64,000 bases of DNA from Azospirillum brasilense (GTDB lineage: Bacteria; Pseudomonadota; Alphaproteobacteria; Azospirillales; Azospirillaceae), in assembly GCF_003349955.1 (NCBI RefSeq), contig NZ_QLKQ01000003.1:62001-126000 (forward strand), given 5' to 3'. Position numbers and translations under genes: made by a program. Position 1 is the stretch's first letter; each line of letters starts with the position of its first letter. Shown piece after piece: positions 29,686-37,199 of this stretch. The notes under the pieces are model-generated. The model made no database searches, had not been told where the DNA came from, and saw nothing but the letters and a program-made list of their open reading frames with translations.

Positions 29686-31440
29686 TCAGTATTGCGCAGT
29701 GATGTTGAAGAAGACCCGCATGTCCTTGTCGCCCTCGGTCGCGACGCGGCGGGTCAGCGGCTTGTCGATCTCAAGCGTCGCGAACAGCCGTTCCACGAGG
29801 CTGGCGCGCACGCCGCCGCCCACGGAGACCAGCGAGTTCCGGCTGTTCTGCTCCAGGCTGGAGCGGTTCCACACCTCGCCGCCGTCGACGAAGCCGTAGA
29901 GCTGGACGGCCTGCGCGAAGCTGTTGTCCGGCAGCACCGGCGTGTAGCGCAGCTCCAGCGACCCGGCCCAGCCGTTGTCGCCGGAGATCTCGCCCTCGTC
30001 GAAGGCGCGTCCGTAGCTTGGGCCGCCCAGGGCGATCTGCTCGCTGGCCAGCAGCGGCGTGCCCGCGGCCTGCATGGTGGCCGTCGCCAGGATGCTGAAG
30101 TGGGCCGGCAACTGCTGCACGCGGGTGATGTCGGCGGTGAACTTGGTGAAGTCGCTGCGCCCGCGCTCGCGCGACGCGTAGGCCGAGCCGAGCTTCGTCG
30201 CGTCGAGCATGTCCAGACCCTGGTGCACGAGGCCGCGCACCGCGGTGATGCCGTCCCAGTTGTCGGTCCGGTCATAGCTGAAGCCGCCGCGCAGGATGCG
30301 CAGGCGGTCGCGGTTGAAGCGGTCACCGGAAATGTCGGTGTTCACGTCGCGGTATTCGAACTCGCCCACGGCGCGGAGGTTCTCCAGGCGCGAGCGGATC
30401 ACCGGATAGCTGAGCGTGCCCACGCCCGCGGCCACCCAGCTTTCCACGTCGAGCGGGTCCAGCGTCAGGCCGGGGCGCGACTTGGAGTAGGAGCCGGTGG
30501 CCGAGAAGGTCAGCCCGTCGCCGGTCACCAGCGCCTGATAGCCGGCGCCGACCGACCAGGCCCGCGATGCCGGCGAGGACACGCGCCCGCTGATGTTCAC
30601 CGTGTCGGCGTTCGGCCCGAAGGAGTTCAACGCCGCCGTCGCGGTCGTCTGGGCGGTGCCGAGATAGGGGGTGTTGCGGTTGCCGAACGACACCAGGGCG
30701 TCCACCGCCTTGCGGTCCGTCTTCACCACCACCACCGAGGCGCCAAGCGTGTCCGGCGCCGGCTCCAGGCTGGCGCGCACGGTCAGGCCGGCGAGGTCGT
30801 TCGCCAGGAGAAGGCGGCGCTCGACCTCGGCGACGTTGATCGGCTTGACGCCGCGCAGCGGCTCCACCAGCCGCTTCACCGCGGACAGCGCCGGACCGAT
30901 GTCGTCGGGATAGGTGATGTCGGAGACGAAGCCTTCAACCACCTGGAGGCGGAAGGTGCCGTCCTCGATCGTCTGGGCGGGGACGATGACCCGGCTGGTG
31001 ATGAAGCCGTCGTTGCGGTAGCGGAACTCGATGTCGTTGGCGATCTTGAACAGGTCCGCCACCGAGACCTCACGGCCCAGCATGTCCTGGTAGGCGGCCT
31101 TGAGGCTGTCCTGGCTGTAGGCGGTGGCGCCCTCGATGGTGACATCCCGCAACGTCAGGCGGTAGTTCTCGGCCCCCGCCGGGGCCTCCGCTGCGGGCGC
31201 CTTCGGCACCGTCACCGCCCCGCCGGACACGGAGGGCAGCGGCATCACCGGACGCGGCGCCTCCGGACGCGGTTCCGCGCCCGAGGGGAGTTGGGCCGGC
31301 AGCTGTTGCGCGAGTGCAGGAACCGCCACACCCGCAAGAATGGCGCCGGCCGCGAGACAAGTCCACCGTGACGCCTTTCTCTTTTCCACATCTTCTTTAG
31401 GGACGGGGATGGAGGAGGCGGCTTTGGCGGACGAATTCAT
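29686..31440 (-). CDS. TpsB outer-membrane transporter (ShlB/FhaC/HecB family)
   Basis: 584-residue outer-membrane pore that recognises the TPS domain of the adhesin and secretes it. A signal peptide ends near ALA44, and a proline-rich linker follows (45-90). POTRA domains occupy about 92-250, with the first (polypeptide-transport-associated ShlB type) running to FRLQVVEGFV. The C-terminal 330 residues have alternating barrel strands, the loop-6 region around GGPSYGRAFDEGEISGD, and a terminal aromatic residue (ITAQY) as expected for BAM-dependent insertion. The first ATG precedes a fairly long basic N-region; a later start inside it is possible. It leads a minus-strand operon with tpsA and sapC. 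Confidence 0.92.
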   Translation of the reverse strand: MNSSAKAASSIPVPKEDVEKRKASRWTCLAAGAILAGVAVPALAQQLPAQLPSGAEPRPEAPRPVMPLPSVSGGAVTVPKAPAAEAPAGAENYRLTLRDVTIEGATAYSQDSLKAAYQDMLGREVSVADLFKIANDIEFRYRNDGFITSRVIVPAQTIEDGTFRLQVVEGFVSDITYPDDIGPALSAVKRLVEPLRGVKPINVAEVERRLLLANDLAGLTVRASLEPAPDTLGASVVVVKTDRKAVDALVSFGNRNTPYLGTAQTTATAALNSFGPNADTVNISGRVSSPASRAWSVGAGYQALVTGDGLTFSATGSYSKSRPGLTLDPLDVESWVAAGVGTLSYPVIRSRLENLRAVGEFEYRDVNTDISGDRFNRDRLRILRGGFSYDRTDNWDGITAVRGLVHQGLDMLDATKLGSAYASRERGRSDFTKFTADITRVQQLPAHFSILATATMQAAGTPLLASEQIALGGPSYGRAFDEGEISGDNGWAGSLELRYTPVLPDNSFAQAVQLYGFVDGGEVWNRSSLEQNSRNSLVSVGGGVRASLVERLFATLEIDKPLTRRVATEGDKDMRVFFNITAQY

Positions 31441-31841
31441 GGGACCGATACCTTCGCGCGATGGTCGTTGCTAACCTTTGATTAACGAAGACCCCGTCGG
31501 ATCTCCATCTGAGGTAGCTATTTCTATCTTACGATTTCGGGGTGGGTGCTAGTCCTAGTTTGTCGGAATTTGTAACATTCGCATCCTTTCATGACCAATG
31601 AGGGGACTTTGGGCCGCCTTCGATGCCGCATGGACACGGACTTTTCGCGCGAAGCTGCGCCTTGAGGCGCATCGCAGACCGGTCTGCCGTGGGCTGCACG
31701 AAAGGCGGGAAGAAGCGCAGCTTTTGAAAAGCAGGGTATGGACTGGCGGAGCGTCACGGCAATCGCCCCGGCGCTCTCCACATCCTTGGATTGCTCTTTG
31801 CGCAGGAAGAAGGCTTGCGGCGGACGACCGCCGCGCCGCCC
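31441..31841. other. 401-bp region upstream of tpsB
   Basis: Region between the lysR stop and the tpsB start, both on the minus strand, so it should hold the tps promoter. The part 31470-31600 is clearly more AT-rich than its surroundings. I found no convincing -35/-10 pair. An 85-codon minus-strand frame (31524-31781) has no ribosome binding site or family and is not called. The left end carries a hairpin just after lysR. Confidence 0.45.
31817..31834 (-). terminator. possible terminator after the lysR gene
   Basis: Perfect 7-bp inverted repeat GCGGCGG / CCGCCGC around an ACGA loop, 7 bp past the lysR stop codon, followed on the minus strand by a mixed pyrimidine tract rather than a clean T-run. 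Weak as an intrinsic terminator. Confidence 0.4.
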
Positions 31842-32741
31842 TCAGGCGGCCGTCGCCAGATCGGGAGCGAGGCGGCGCGCGTCGGCGATCAGCGCCGCGG
31901 TCAGGGGCGGCTGCGGGTCGCGCCGGGACACCACGAGACCGATCAGGGTCGACAATTCCGGGGCCACGATGGGAATGGCGCGGATGGTCGGGGGAAGCAG
32001 AAGCGAGTCCGCCATGATCCGCGGCATGATCGTCGACCACATGCCGGTGCGGAGGTGGTTGGTCAGCACGACGATGGAGTTGGATTCGAGCATCGGTTCG
32101 GCGTGCACCCCCGCTTCGGCGAAGGCGCGGTCGATGATCCGCCGGTTCTGCATGGTGGTGTTCAGCAGGCAGAGCGGCACGGTCGCCGCCTCTTCCCAGG
32201 TGACGCTGTCACGCGCGCCGAGCGGGCCGCCGACCGCCGTGATGAGGTGGTAGCGCTCATGGTAGAGCGGCACCTCGTCCACATTGCCGAGCGGCTCGTT
32301 GTCGAGATAGGTGATCCCGGCCTCGGCCTCCAGATTCTCCAGCTTGGACAGGATCTCGGTGGAGCTGTGGGAGGCGATGGTGATCTTGATGCCGGGATGC
32401 AGCGACCAGACGGTGGCGGTCAGCCGCTGGACCATCGGCAGCGCCGTCGGCACCACCACCAGCCGCAGCGTGCCGGTCAGTCCCCGCTTCATCGTCTCGA
32501 CATCGGCGCGCATCGCCTTGTAGTCGCCGACGATGCGCCGCGCCCAGTCCAGCACCCGCTCCCCTTCGGCGGTGAAGCCGATGAAGCGGGCGCCGCGATC
32601 GACCAGCGGCACCCCCAGGGTCGTTTCCAACTGCTTGATCGCCGCGGACAGATTCGGCTGCGACACCCCGCAGACCTGCGCCGCACGGCCGAAATGCTTC
32701 TCCGTGGCCAGCGCGATCAGAAATTCCAGCTTTTCCTGCAT
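31842..32741 (-). CDS. LysR family transcriptional regulator
   Basis: 299-residue regulator with an N-terminal helix-turn-helix (about 4-62: KHFGRAAQVCGVSQPNLS) and a LysR substrate-binding domain (about 90-290). The ATG at 32741 has GAGAGGA 8 bases upstream and is preferred over the longer frame to 32777. LysR regulators of this type often sit next to formate dehydrogenase genes; here it lies 198 bp downstream of the hydN-fdhF-hypA' genes on the same strand. Control of the formate genes is an inference from position. No fhlA-like sigma-54 activator is in the window. Confidence 0.85.
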   Translation of the reverse strand: MQEKLEFLIALATEKHFGRAAQVCGVSQPNLSAAIKQLETTLGVPLVDRGARFIGFTAEGERVLDWARRIVGDYKAMRADVETMKRGLTGTLRLVVVPTALPMVQRLTATVWSLHPGIKITIASHSSTEILSKLENLEAEAGITYLDNEPLGNVDEVPLYHERYHLITAVGGPLGARDSVTWEEAATVPLCLLNTTMQNRRIIDRAFAEAGVHAEPMLESNSIVVLTNHLRTGMWSTIMPRIMADSLLLPPTIRAIPIVAPELSTLIGLVVSRRDPQPPLTAALIADARRLAPDLATAA

Positions 32742-32939
32742 GCCGGGGTTCCTCTCACCACGTCCTGCGCAGCGCACAACCGGTGACCGCCGTGGGGCGC
32801 ATCGCGCGTGGGACGTTATCGTTCACAACCCGGGCACGATCATTGATCCGAGTCAGCCGTTGCCGTCGCGGCGCCGCCTGCCGCAGCGGCAAAGGGACGC
32901 ATCGTTGGCGCACGTATCGTCTTTCAGGGCCGTCCACCC

Positions 32940-33182
32940 TCAAGACACCTCCATCTCGACGAGCCGGAACGCCTCACCCGGCGGCCGGTCGATCCGCAGA
33001 TCGGCGCCCTCCAGGAAGGTGTCGCGGCTGAGCAGGTCGAAGGCGTGGCGCAGGGCGTCGGGCTGCACCCGGCTTTGCCGACCGACCGACAGGCTGACGC
33101 GGACCACCCGGCCGAAGGGCGTGGCCTCCCGCGCCTTCATCGCCTGTTCGAGCAGGGATTGGCAAAGGGCGATCTCATGCAT
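32940..33182 (-). CDS. HypA-like protein lacking the zinc ribbon
   Basis: 80-residue HypA homologue. It starts MHEIALCQSLLEQA, which keeps the His2 of the family nickel-binding MHE motif, and matches canonical HypA through GADLRIDRPPGEAF. It then jumps straight to the last beta strand (RLVEMEVS). The roughly 30-residue CxxC...CxxC zinc module of canonical HypA (113 aa, as in the second copy at 50292) is missing without breaking the frame. It starts 76 bp after fdhF and looks cotranscribed. It might still deliver nickel, act on the formate dehydrogenase arm, or be decaying. The longer frame to 33290 overlaps fdhF and is not used. Confidence 0.75.
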   Translation of the reverse strand: MHEIALCQSLLEQAMKAREATPFGRVVRVSLSVGRQSRVQPDALRHAFDLLSRDTFLEGADLRIDRPPGEAFRLVEMEVS

Positions 33183-33258
33183 GGGCTGGCTCCCGTAAAA
33201 GCCGGGGAACACCCCGCCCGTCCCCGAAGGGAAAGGCGGGGCGATCGGTCCCCCACGG

Positions 33259-35430
33259 TCAGGCGTAGGCCGGGGCCTTCTTCGTCGCACGGGCCACCGC
33301 GTTGCTGAGGCCGCCCTTCAGCTTCGCGTATTCCTGCTGGACGTGGTTCTCGGCCCAGACCTGATCGGCGATGGCCTCCACCCGGACGGCGGCGTATTTG
33401 TACTCCGGCGTCTTGGCGATGGGATCGACGGCGTGGATGGTCAGCTCGTTGCAGGCGCCGATCCACCACTGGTAGGTCATGTAGACGGCCCCCTTGTTGG
33501 TGCGGTCGGTGACGCTGGCCCGGCTGATCACCTTGCCGCGGCGCGACGACACCCAGACCAGCTCCTGGTCGCGGATGCCGAGCGCCTTTGCGTCCTTCGG
33601 GTTGATGGTGACGTAGCCCGGCTCGTCGGCCAGCGTCTGCAGGGCGGCGCAGTTGCCGGTCATCGAGCGGCAGGAGTAATGGCCGACCTCGCGCACCGTG
33701 CAGAGGATCAGCGGGAACTCCTCGGTCAGCTGGTCCCGCGGCGGACGCCACTCGGTGGCGAAGAGCAGGCCCTTGCCGCCCGGCCGCTGGAAGACGTTGC
33801 CCTCGTAGAGATACTTGGAACCGGCCGAGTCGAGGTCGCGGCACGGCCACGGCACGGCGCCCAGCCCCTCCATCTTCTCGTAGGTCACGCCGTAGAAGAT
33901 CGGGCACAGCTCGCGCAGCTCGTCCCAGATCTGCTTGGTGTTGTCGTAGTGCATGGGATAGCCCATCGCCGTGGCGAGCAGGCTGATGATCTCCCAGTCA
34001 TGCTTGACGTCGCCCTTGGCGTCCACCGCCTTGGTGAAGCGCTGGAAGCTGCGGTCGGCGGCGCTGAACACGCCCTCATGCTCGCCCCAGGAGGTCGCCG
34101 GCAGGATCAGGTCGGCGAACATCGCCGTCTTCGTCATGAAGATGTCCTGGACGATGACGAACTCCATCGCCTCGAAGCCCTTGCGCACCAGCGCTAGGTC
34201 CGGCTCCGTCTGGGCCGGGTCCTCGCCCATCACGTACATGGCCTTCAGCTTGCCGGTCTCCGCCAGATGCGGGACGTCGGTCAGGCGGAAGCCGATCTGG
34301 TCGGGCAGCGACTCGACGCCCCAGGCCTTGGCGAACTTCGCCCGCACCTCCGGGTCGGTGACCTTCTGGTAGCCGGGGAATTCGGTCGGCAGCACACCCA
34401 TGTCGCAGCTGCCCTGCACGTTGTTCTGGCCGCGCACCGGGCCGACGCCGACGTTCGGCCGGCCGAGGTTGCCGGTCAGCAGAGCCAGACCCGACAGCCC
34501 CTTCACCACATCGACGCCCTGGCCCCACTGGGTGACGCCCATGCCCCACAGGATGGTGGCGGAGGGGGCGGCGGCGTAGATGCGCATCGCCTCGCGGATG
34601 TCCTCGGCCGGCAGGCCGGTGATCGCCTCGGCGTATTCGGGGGTGTATTTGTCGACGATCGCCTTGTACTCGTCGAAGCCCTCGGTGTGGTTGGCGACAT
34701 ACTCCTTGTCGTAGAGCCCCTCGTTGATCAGGACGTTGGCGAAGGCGTTGACCAGCGCCATGTTGGAACCGTTGTTCAGCGGCAGCCACAGATCGGCCAG
34801 ACGCGCCGTCTCGATCTTGCGCGGGTCGCAGACGATGATCTTGGCGCCACGCTCCTTGGCCTTGATGATGCGCTTGGCGATCACCGGATGGCTGTCGGCG
34901 ACGTTGTAGCCGAAGACCAGGACGCATTTGGTGTGCTCGATCTCGGGGATCGAGTTGCTCATGGCGCCGTTGCCCAGCGTCACCTGCAACCCGGCGACCG
35001 ACGGGCCGTGGCAGACGCGCGCGCAGTTGTCGACGTTGTTGGTGCCGAGGACCGCGCGGGTGAATTTCTGCATCACATAGTTGGTCTCGTTGCCGGTGCC
35101 GCGCGACGAGCCGGTGGTCATGATCGAGTCGGGGCCGTATTTGGCCTTGATCGCGCTGAGCTTCGTCGCGGCGTATTGGATCGCCTCGTCCCACGACACC
35201 GCCTCGAAGGCCGCGTCGCGGCTGCGGCGCAGCATCGGGTTGCGCAGGCGCGGCGTCAGGATCTTGGTGTCGTTGATGAAGTCGTAGCCGAAATAGCCCT
35301 TGAGACAGAGTTCTCCTTCGTTGGTGACGCCGTTGAGGGGTTCGGCACCGACGACCTTCCCGCCCTCGACCAGCAGATTCAGTTTGCAGCCCGTACCGCA
35401 GTAGGGGCAGACCGCCATATGCTTTTCCAT
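33259..35430 (-). CDS. fdhF: formate dehydrogenase H-type catalytic subunit, Cys instead of Sec
   Basis: 723-residue molybdopterin enzyme that oxidises formate to CO2 and feeds electrons to the hydrogenase arm. It aligns almost end to end with E. coli FdhF (715 aa). [4Fe-4S] ligands are Cys8, Cys11, Cys15 and Cys42. The bis-MGD region includes TTGSSRGTGNETNYVMQKF and VRGQNNVQG. At the active site the motif is ARVCHGPSVAGL, with Cys140 (codon TGC) exactly where E. coli has selenocysteine 140. No signal peptide, so it is cytosolic. It lies 70 bp after hydN and 76 bp before the HypA-like gene. FdhD, needed to sulfurate the Mo centre, is encoded at 49 kb. Confidence 0.95.
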   Translation of the reverse strand: MEKHMAVCPYCGTGCKLNLLVEGGKVVGAEPLNGVTNEGELCLKGYFGYDFINDTKILTPRLRNPMLRRSRDAAFEAVSWDEAIQYAATKLSAIKAKYGPDSIMTTGSSRGTGNETNYVMQKFTRAVLGTNNVDNCARVCHGPSVAGLQVTLGNGAMSNSIPEIEHTKCVLVFGYNVADSHPVIAKRIIKAKERGAKIIVCDPRKIETARLADLWLPLNNGSNMALVNAFANVLINEGLYDKEYVANHTEGFDEYKAIVDKYTPEYAEAITGLPAEDIREAMRIYAAAPSATILWGMGVTQWGQGVDVVKGLSGLALLTGNLGRPNVGVGPVRGQNNVQGSCDMGVLPTEFPGYQKVTDPEVRAKFAKAWGVESLPDQIGFRLTDVPHLAETGKLKAMYVMGEDPAQTEPDLALVRKGFEAMEFVIVQDIFMTKTAMFADLILPATSWGEHEGVFSAADRSFQRFTKAVDAKGDVKHDWEIISLLATAMGYPMHYDNTKQIWDELRELCPIFYGVTYEKMEGLGAVPWPCRDLDSAGSKYLYEGNVFQRPGGKGLLFATEWRPPRDQLTEEFPLILCTVREVGHYSCRSMTGNCAALQTLADEPGYVTINPKDAKALGIRDQELVWVSSRRGKVISRASVTDRTNKGAVYMTYQWWIGACNELTIHAVDPIAKTPEYKYAAVRVEAIADQVWAENHVQQEYAKLKGGLSNAVARATKKAPAYA

Positions 35431-35500
35431 CTCGACCTCGGTGTTCGCTCGATTGTGCCGGCTGTGATCCGGCCGCGGTGATGGTTGGTGACGTGGTGGA

Positions 35501-36043
35501 TCAGGCCGCGACTTCGGCGGCTTCCAGGGCGGCGCGCTCGCGCCGGCGGCGCAGGGTCTCGTCCATCGCCTCCCGGTCCATCAGGGTCAGGGCATTGGTC
35601 GGGCAGACCGACACGCAGGCCGGGCCGGCGTCGCGGCCGACGCACAGGTCGCATTTGTGCGCCTGCGCCTTGACGCCCAGGCTCATCGTCATGCCGGCGA
35701 ACTGCCGGACCGCCGGCACCGTCACCACGTCCATGACGCCGAACGGGCAGGCCAGCACGCAGTTCTTGCAGCCCAGGCAGCGCTCCTGCTCCACCTGCAC
35801 GCTGTTCTGGCGGTAGACGATGGCGTTGTTCGGGCAGGCGTTGACGCAGGGCGCGTCCTCGCAATGGTGGCACATCACCGCGGTGCTGACGTCGGCCGTC
35901 CTCACCATGCGGATGCGCGGCTTGAAGGTGTCCGGCGCCAGTCCTTCGACGCCGGCACCATCGGAATGGGCAAGCGCACAGGCGACCTCGCATGTGCGGC
36001 AACCGATGCACTTGCTCGGGTTGGCAGTGACAAATCTGTTCAT
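35501..36043 (-). CDS. hydN: 4Fe-4S electron carrier, HydN/HycB type
   Basis: 180-residue ferredoxin-like protein with cysteine groups for four [4Fe-4S] clusters: CIGCRTCEVAC near residue 12, CHHCEDAPCVNACP near 58, CLGCKNCVLACP near 89 and CDLCVGRDAGPACVSVCP near 131. Length equals that of E. coli HydN (175 aa), which is encoded with fdhF. It most likely takes electrons from FdhF. It is the first gene of the minus arm, divergent from hyfA across 550 bp. A small HycB-like subunit is otherwise absent, so this protein or HyfA must link FdhF to the hydrogenase. Confidence 0.88.
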   Translation of the reverse strand: MNRFVTANPSKCIGCRTCEVACALAHSDGAGVEGLAPDTFKPRIRMVRTADVSTAVMCHHCEDAPCVNACPNNAIVYRQNSVQVEQERCLGCKNCVLACPFGVMDVVTVPAVRQFAGMTMSLGVKAQAHKCDLCVGRDAGPACVSVCPTNALTLMDREAMDETLRRRRERAALEAAEVAA

Positions 36044-36593
36044 TCCCGTCGTCCTTGTTGGCAGCCGGACGGGGGCCGTCGAACGGCCCCGCCCCGGCGT
36101 CGCTTCACTGGTCCCTGACGTTGCGCGCCGGTTGGCCGATTCCGGTGCCGGTGGCTTCGCGACCGATTGAAATCGCTTATCGCCCGATCTTTAAAAGTAA
36201 TCGACGCCGATAAGTCGATCCTATCGAGTATCTTTTCTTGTTTATCGGAATGAACGGGAGGCTATTCGACAATCAAGACGCCTTATAACGTCCCGTCTTT
36301 GTGTCGCACACCTTATACCCACTTTTTTTGTGTGTCCAGTTGACATCGTGCCACCCAGGGGAATAGCGTACTGAAGTCAACGATGGCGATTACGAATCAC
36401 CGTTGCTCTGACAAAGATTCGCAACAGATGGCTCTCCTTCTGCCACACCGTCCGTGACAACAGGCGGCTGCTGGGGCGTGCGCGAGCCAATACTGTCTTC
36501 TTATTGGTCGATCAGGTTTTCTTATCAGGACTTTCAAAACAGATCCTGATTGGCCGATTCGACGCACCCGCCCGGGAAGCCGGAGGTCTGGAC
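36044..36593. promoter_or_regulatory. 550-bp divergent control region between hydN and hyfA
   Basis: Shared regulatory region for both arms of the formate-hydrogenlyase island. The core (36170-36540) is markedly AT-rich against the surrounding GC-rich genes, with T-runs and GATAAG/TTATCG-type words. No open frame of substance lies inside. I did not find a clean FNR box (TTGAT-N4-ATCAA). One GG-N10-GC element of sigma-54 type is listed separately. Confidence 0.55.
36429..36444 (+). promoter_or_regulatory. candidate sigma-54 promoter for the hyf operon
   Basis: TGGCTCTCCTTCTGCC has the GG and GC dinucleotides exactly ten bases apart as in the -24/-12 consensus (TGGCAC-N5-TTGCA), with three mismatches in less conserved positions. 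It lies about 150 bp before hyfA. E. coli hyc/hyf operons use sigma-54 with FhlA/HyfR, which makes this plausible. A second GG-N10-GC match at 36551-36566 sits very close to the gene and is weaker. Confidence 0.3.
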
Positions 36594-37199
36594 ATGAATC
36601 GCTTCGTTATCGCGGAACCGAAAAAGTGCATCGGGTGCAACACCTGCATGGCGGCCTGCACCGAGTCCCATAAAAAGCAGGGGCTGCAGGCGCATCCCCG
36701 GCTGGCCGTCATGCGCACCGGCGACGACACCGGGCCCGTCCTATGCCACCAGTGCGAGGACGCGCCCTGCGCCCGCGTCTGTCCGGTCAACGCCATCACC
36801 CATGGCGCCGACGCCATCCTGCTGGATGAGCAGGCCTGCATCGGCTGCAAGATGTGCGCGCTGGCCTGTCCCTTCGGCGCCATCACGCCCAGCGGCACCG
36901 GCATCGCCGGGGTCGCCGGCATCGCCGTCGCGACGCCCAGCCATTCGGCGGCGCTCGATCCGCTGCTGGCCTGGGAGATCGGCGTCCGCAGCGTGGCGGT
37001 GAAATGCGATCTCTGCGCCTTTTCCGGCGACGGGCCGGCCTGCGTGCGCGTGTGCCCGACCGCCGCCCTTTACGCGGCCGACGCCGATGCCACCCGCCAG
37101 GCGGCCGCCGTCAAGCGCACGCTGGCCGCCATAGCCGTCAGCTCGGCACCGGTCGGTCTTGAAACGCCGCTCGCCTCGCTGGAGGGGCTGGACCCATGA
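36594..37199 (+). CDS. hyfA: hydrogenase-4 component A, 4Fe-4S electron carrier
   Basis: 201-residue ferredoxin-like subunit that brings electrons from formate oxidation to the membrane hydrogenase. Four cysteine groups are visible: CIGCNTCMAAC, CHQCEDAPCARVCP, CIGCKMCALACP and CDLCAFSGDGPACVRVCP. It is close in length to E. coli HyfA (205 aa). The ATG at 36594 has GGAGGT six bases upstream; the longer frame from 36504 lacks this. Its stop overlaps the hyfB start by 4 bp (ATGA). First gene of an 11-gene coupled operon plus focA. Confidence 0.9.
   Translation: MNRFVIAEPKKCIGCNTCMAACTESHKKQGLQAHPRLAVMRTGDDTGPVLCHQCEDAPCARVCPVNAITHGADAILLDEQACIGCKMCALACPFGAITPSGTGIAGVAGIAVATPSHSAALDPLLAWEIGVRSVAVKCDLCAFSGDGPACVRVCPTAALYAADADATRQAAAVKRTLAAIAVSSAPVGLETPLASLEGLDP

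Noticed and set aside
21370-31371. 3333-codon plus-strand frame antisense to tpsA and tpsB
   Set aside because: Runs across two real genes in opposite sense, has low-complexity composition and no start signal; a composition artefact.
31524-31781. 85-codon minus-strand frame upstream of tpsB
   Set aside because: No ribosome binding site, no recognisable family, atypical composition; likely chance.
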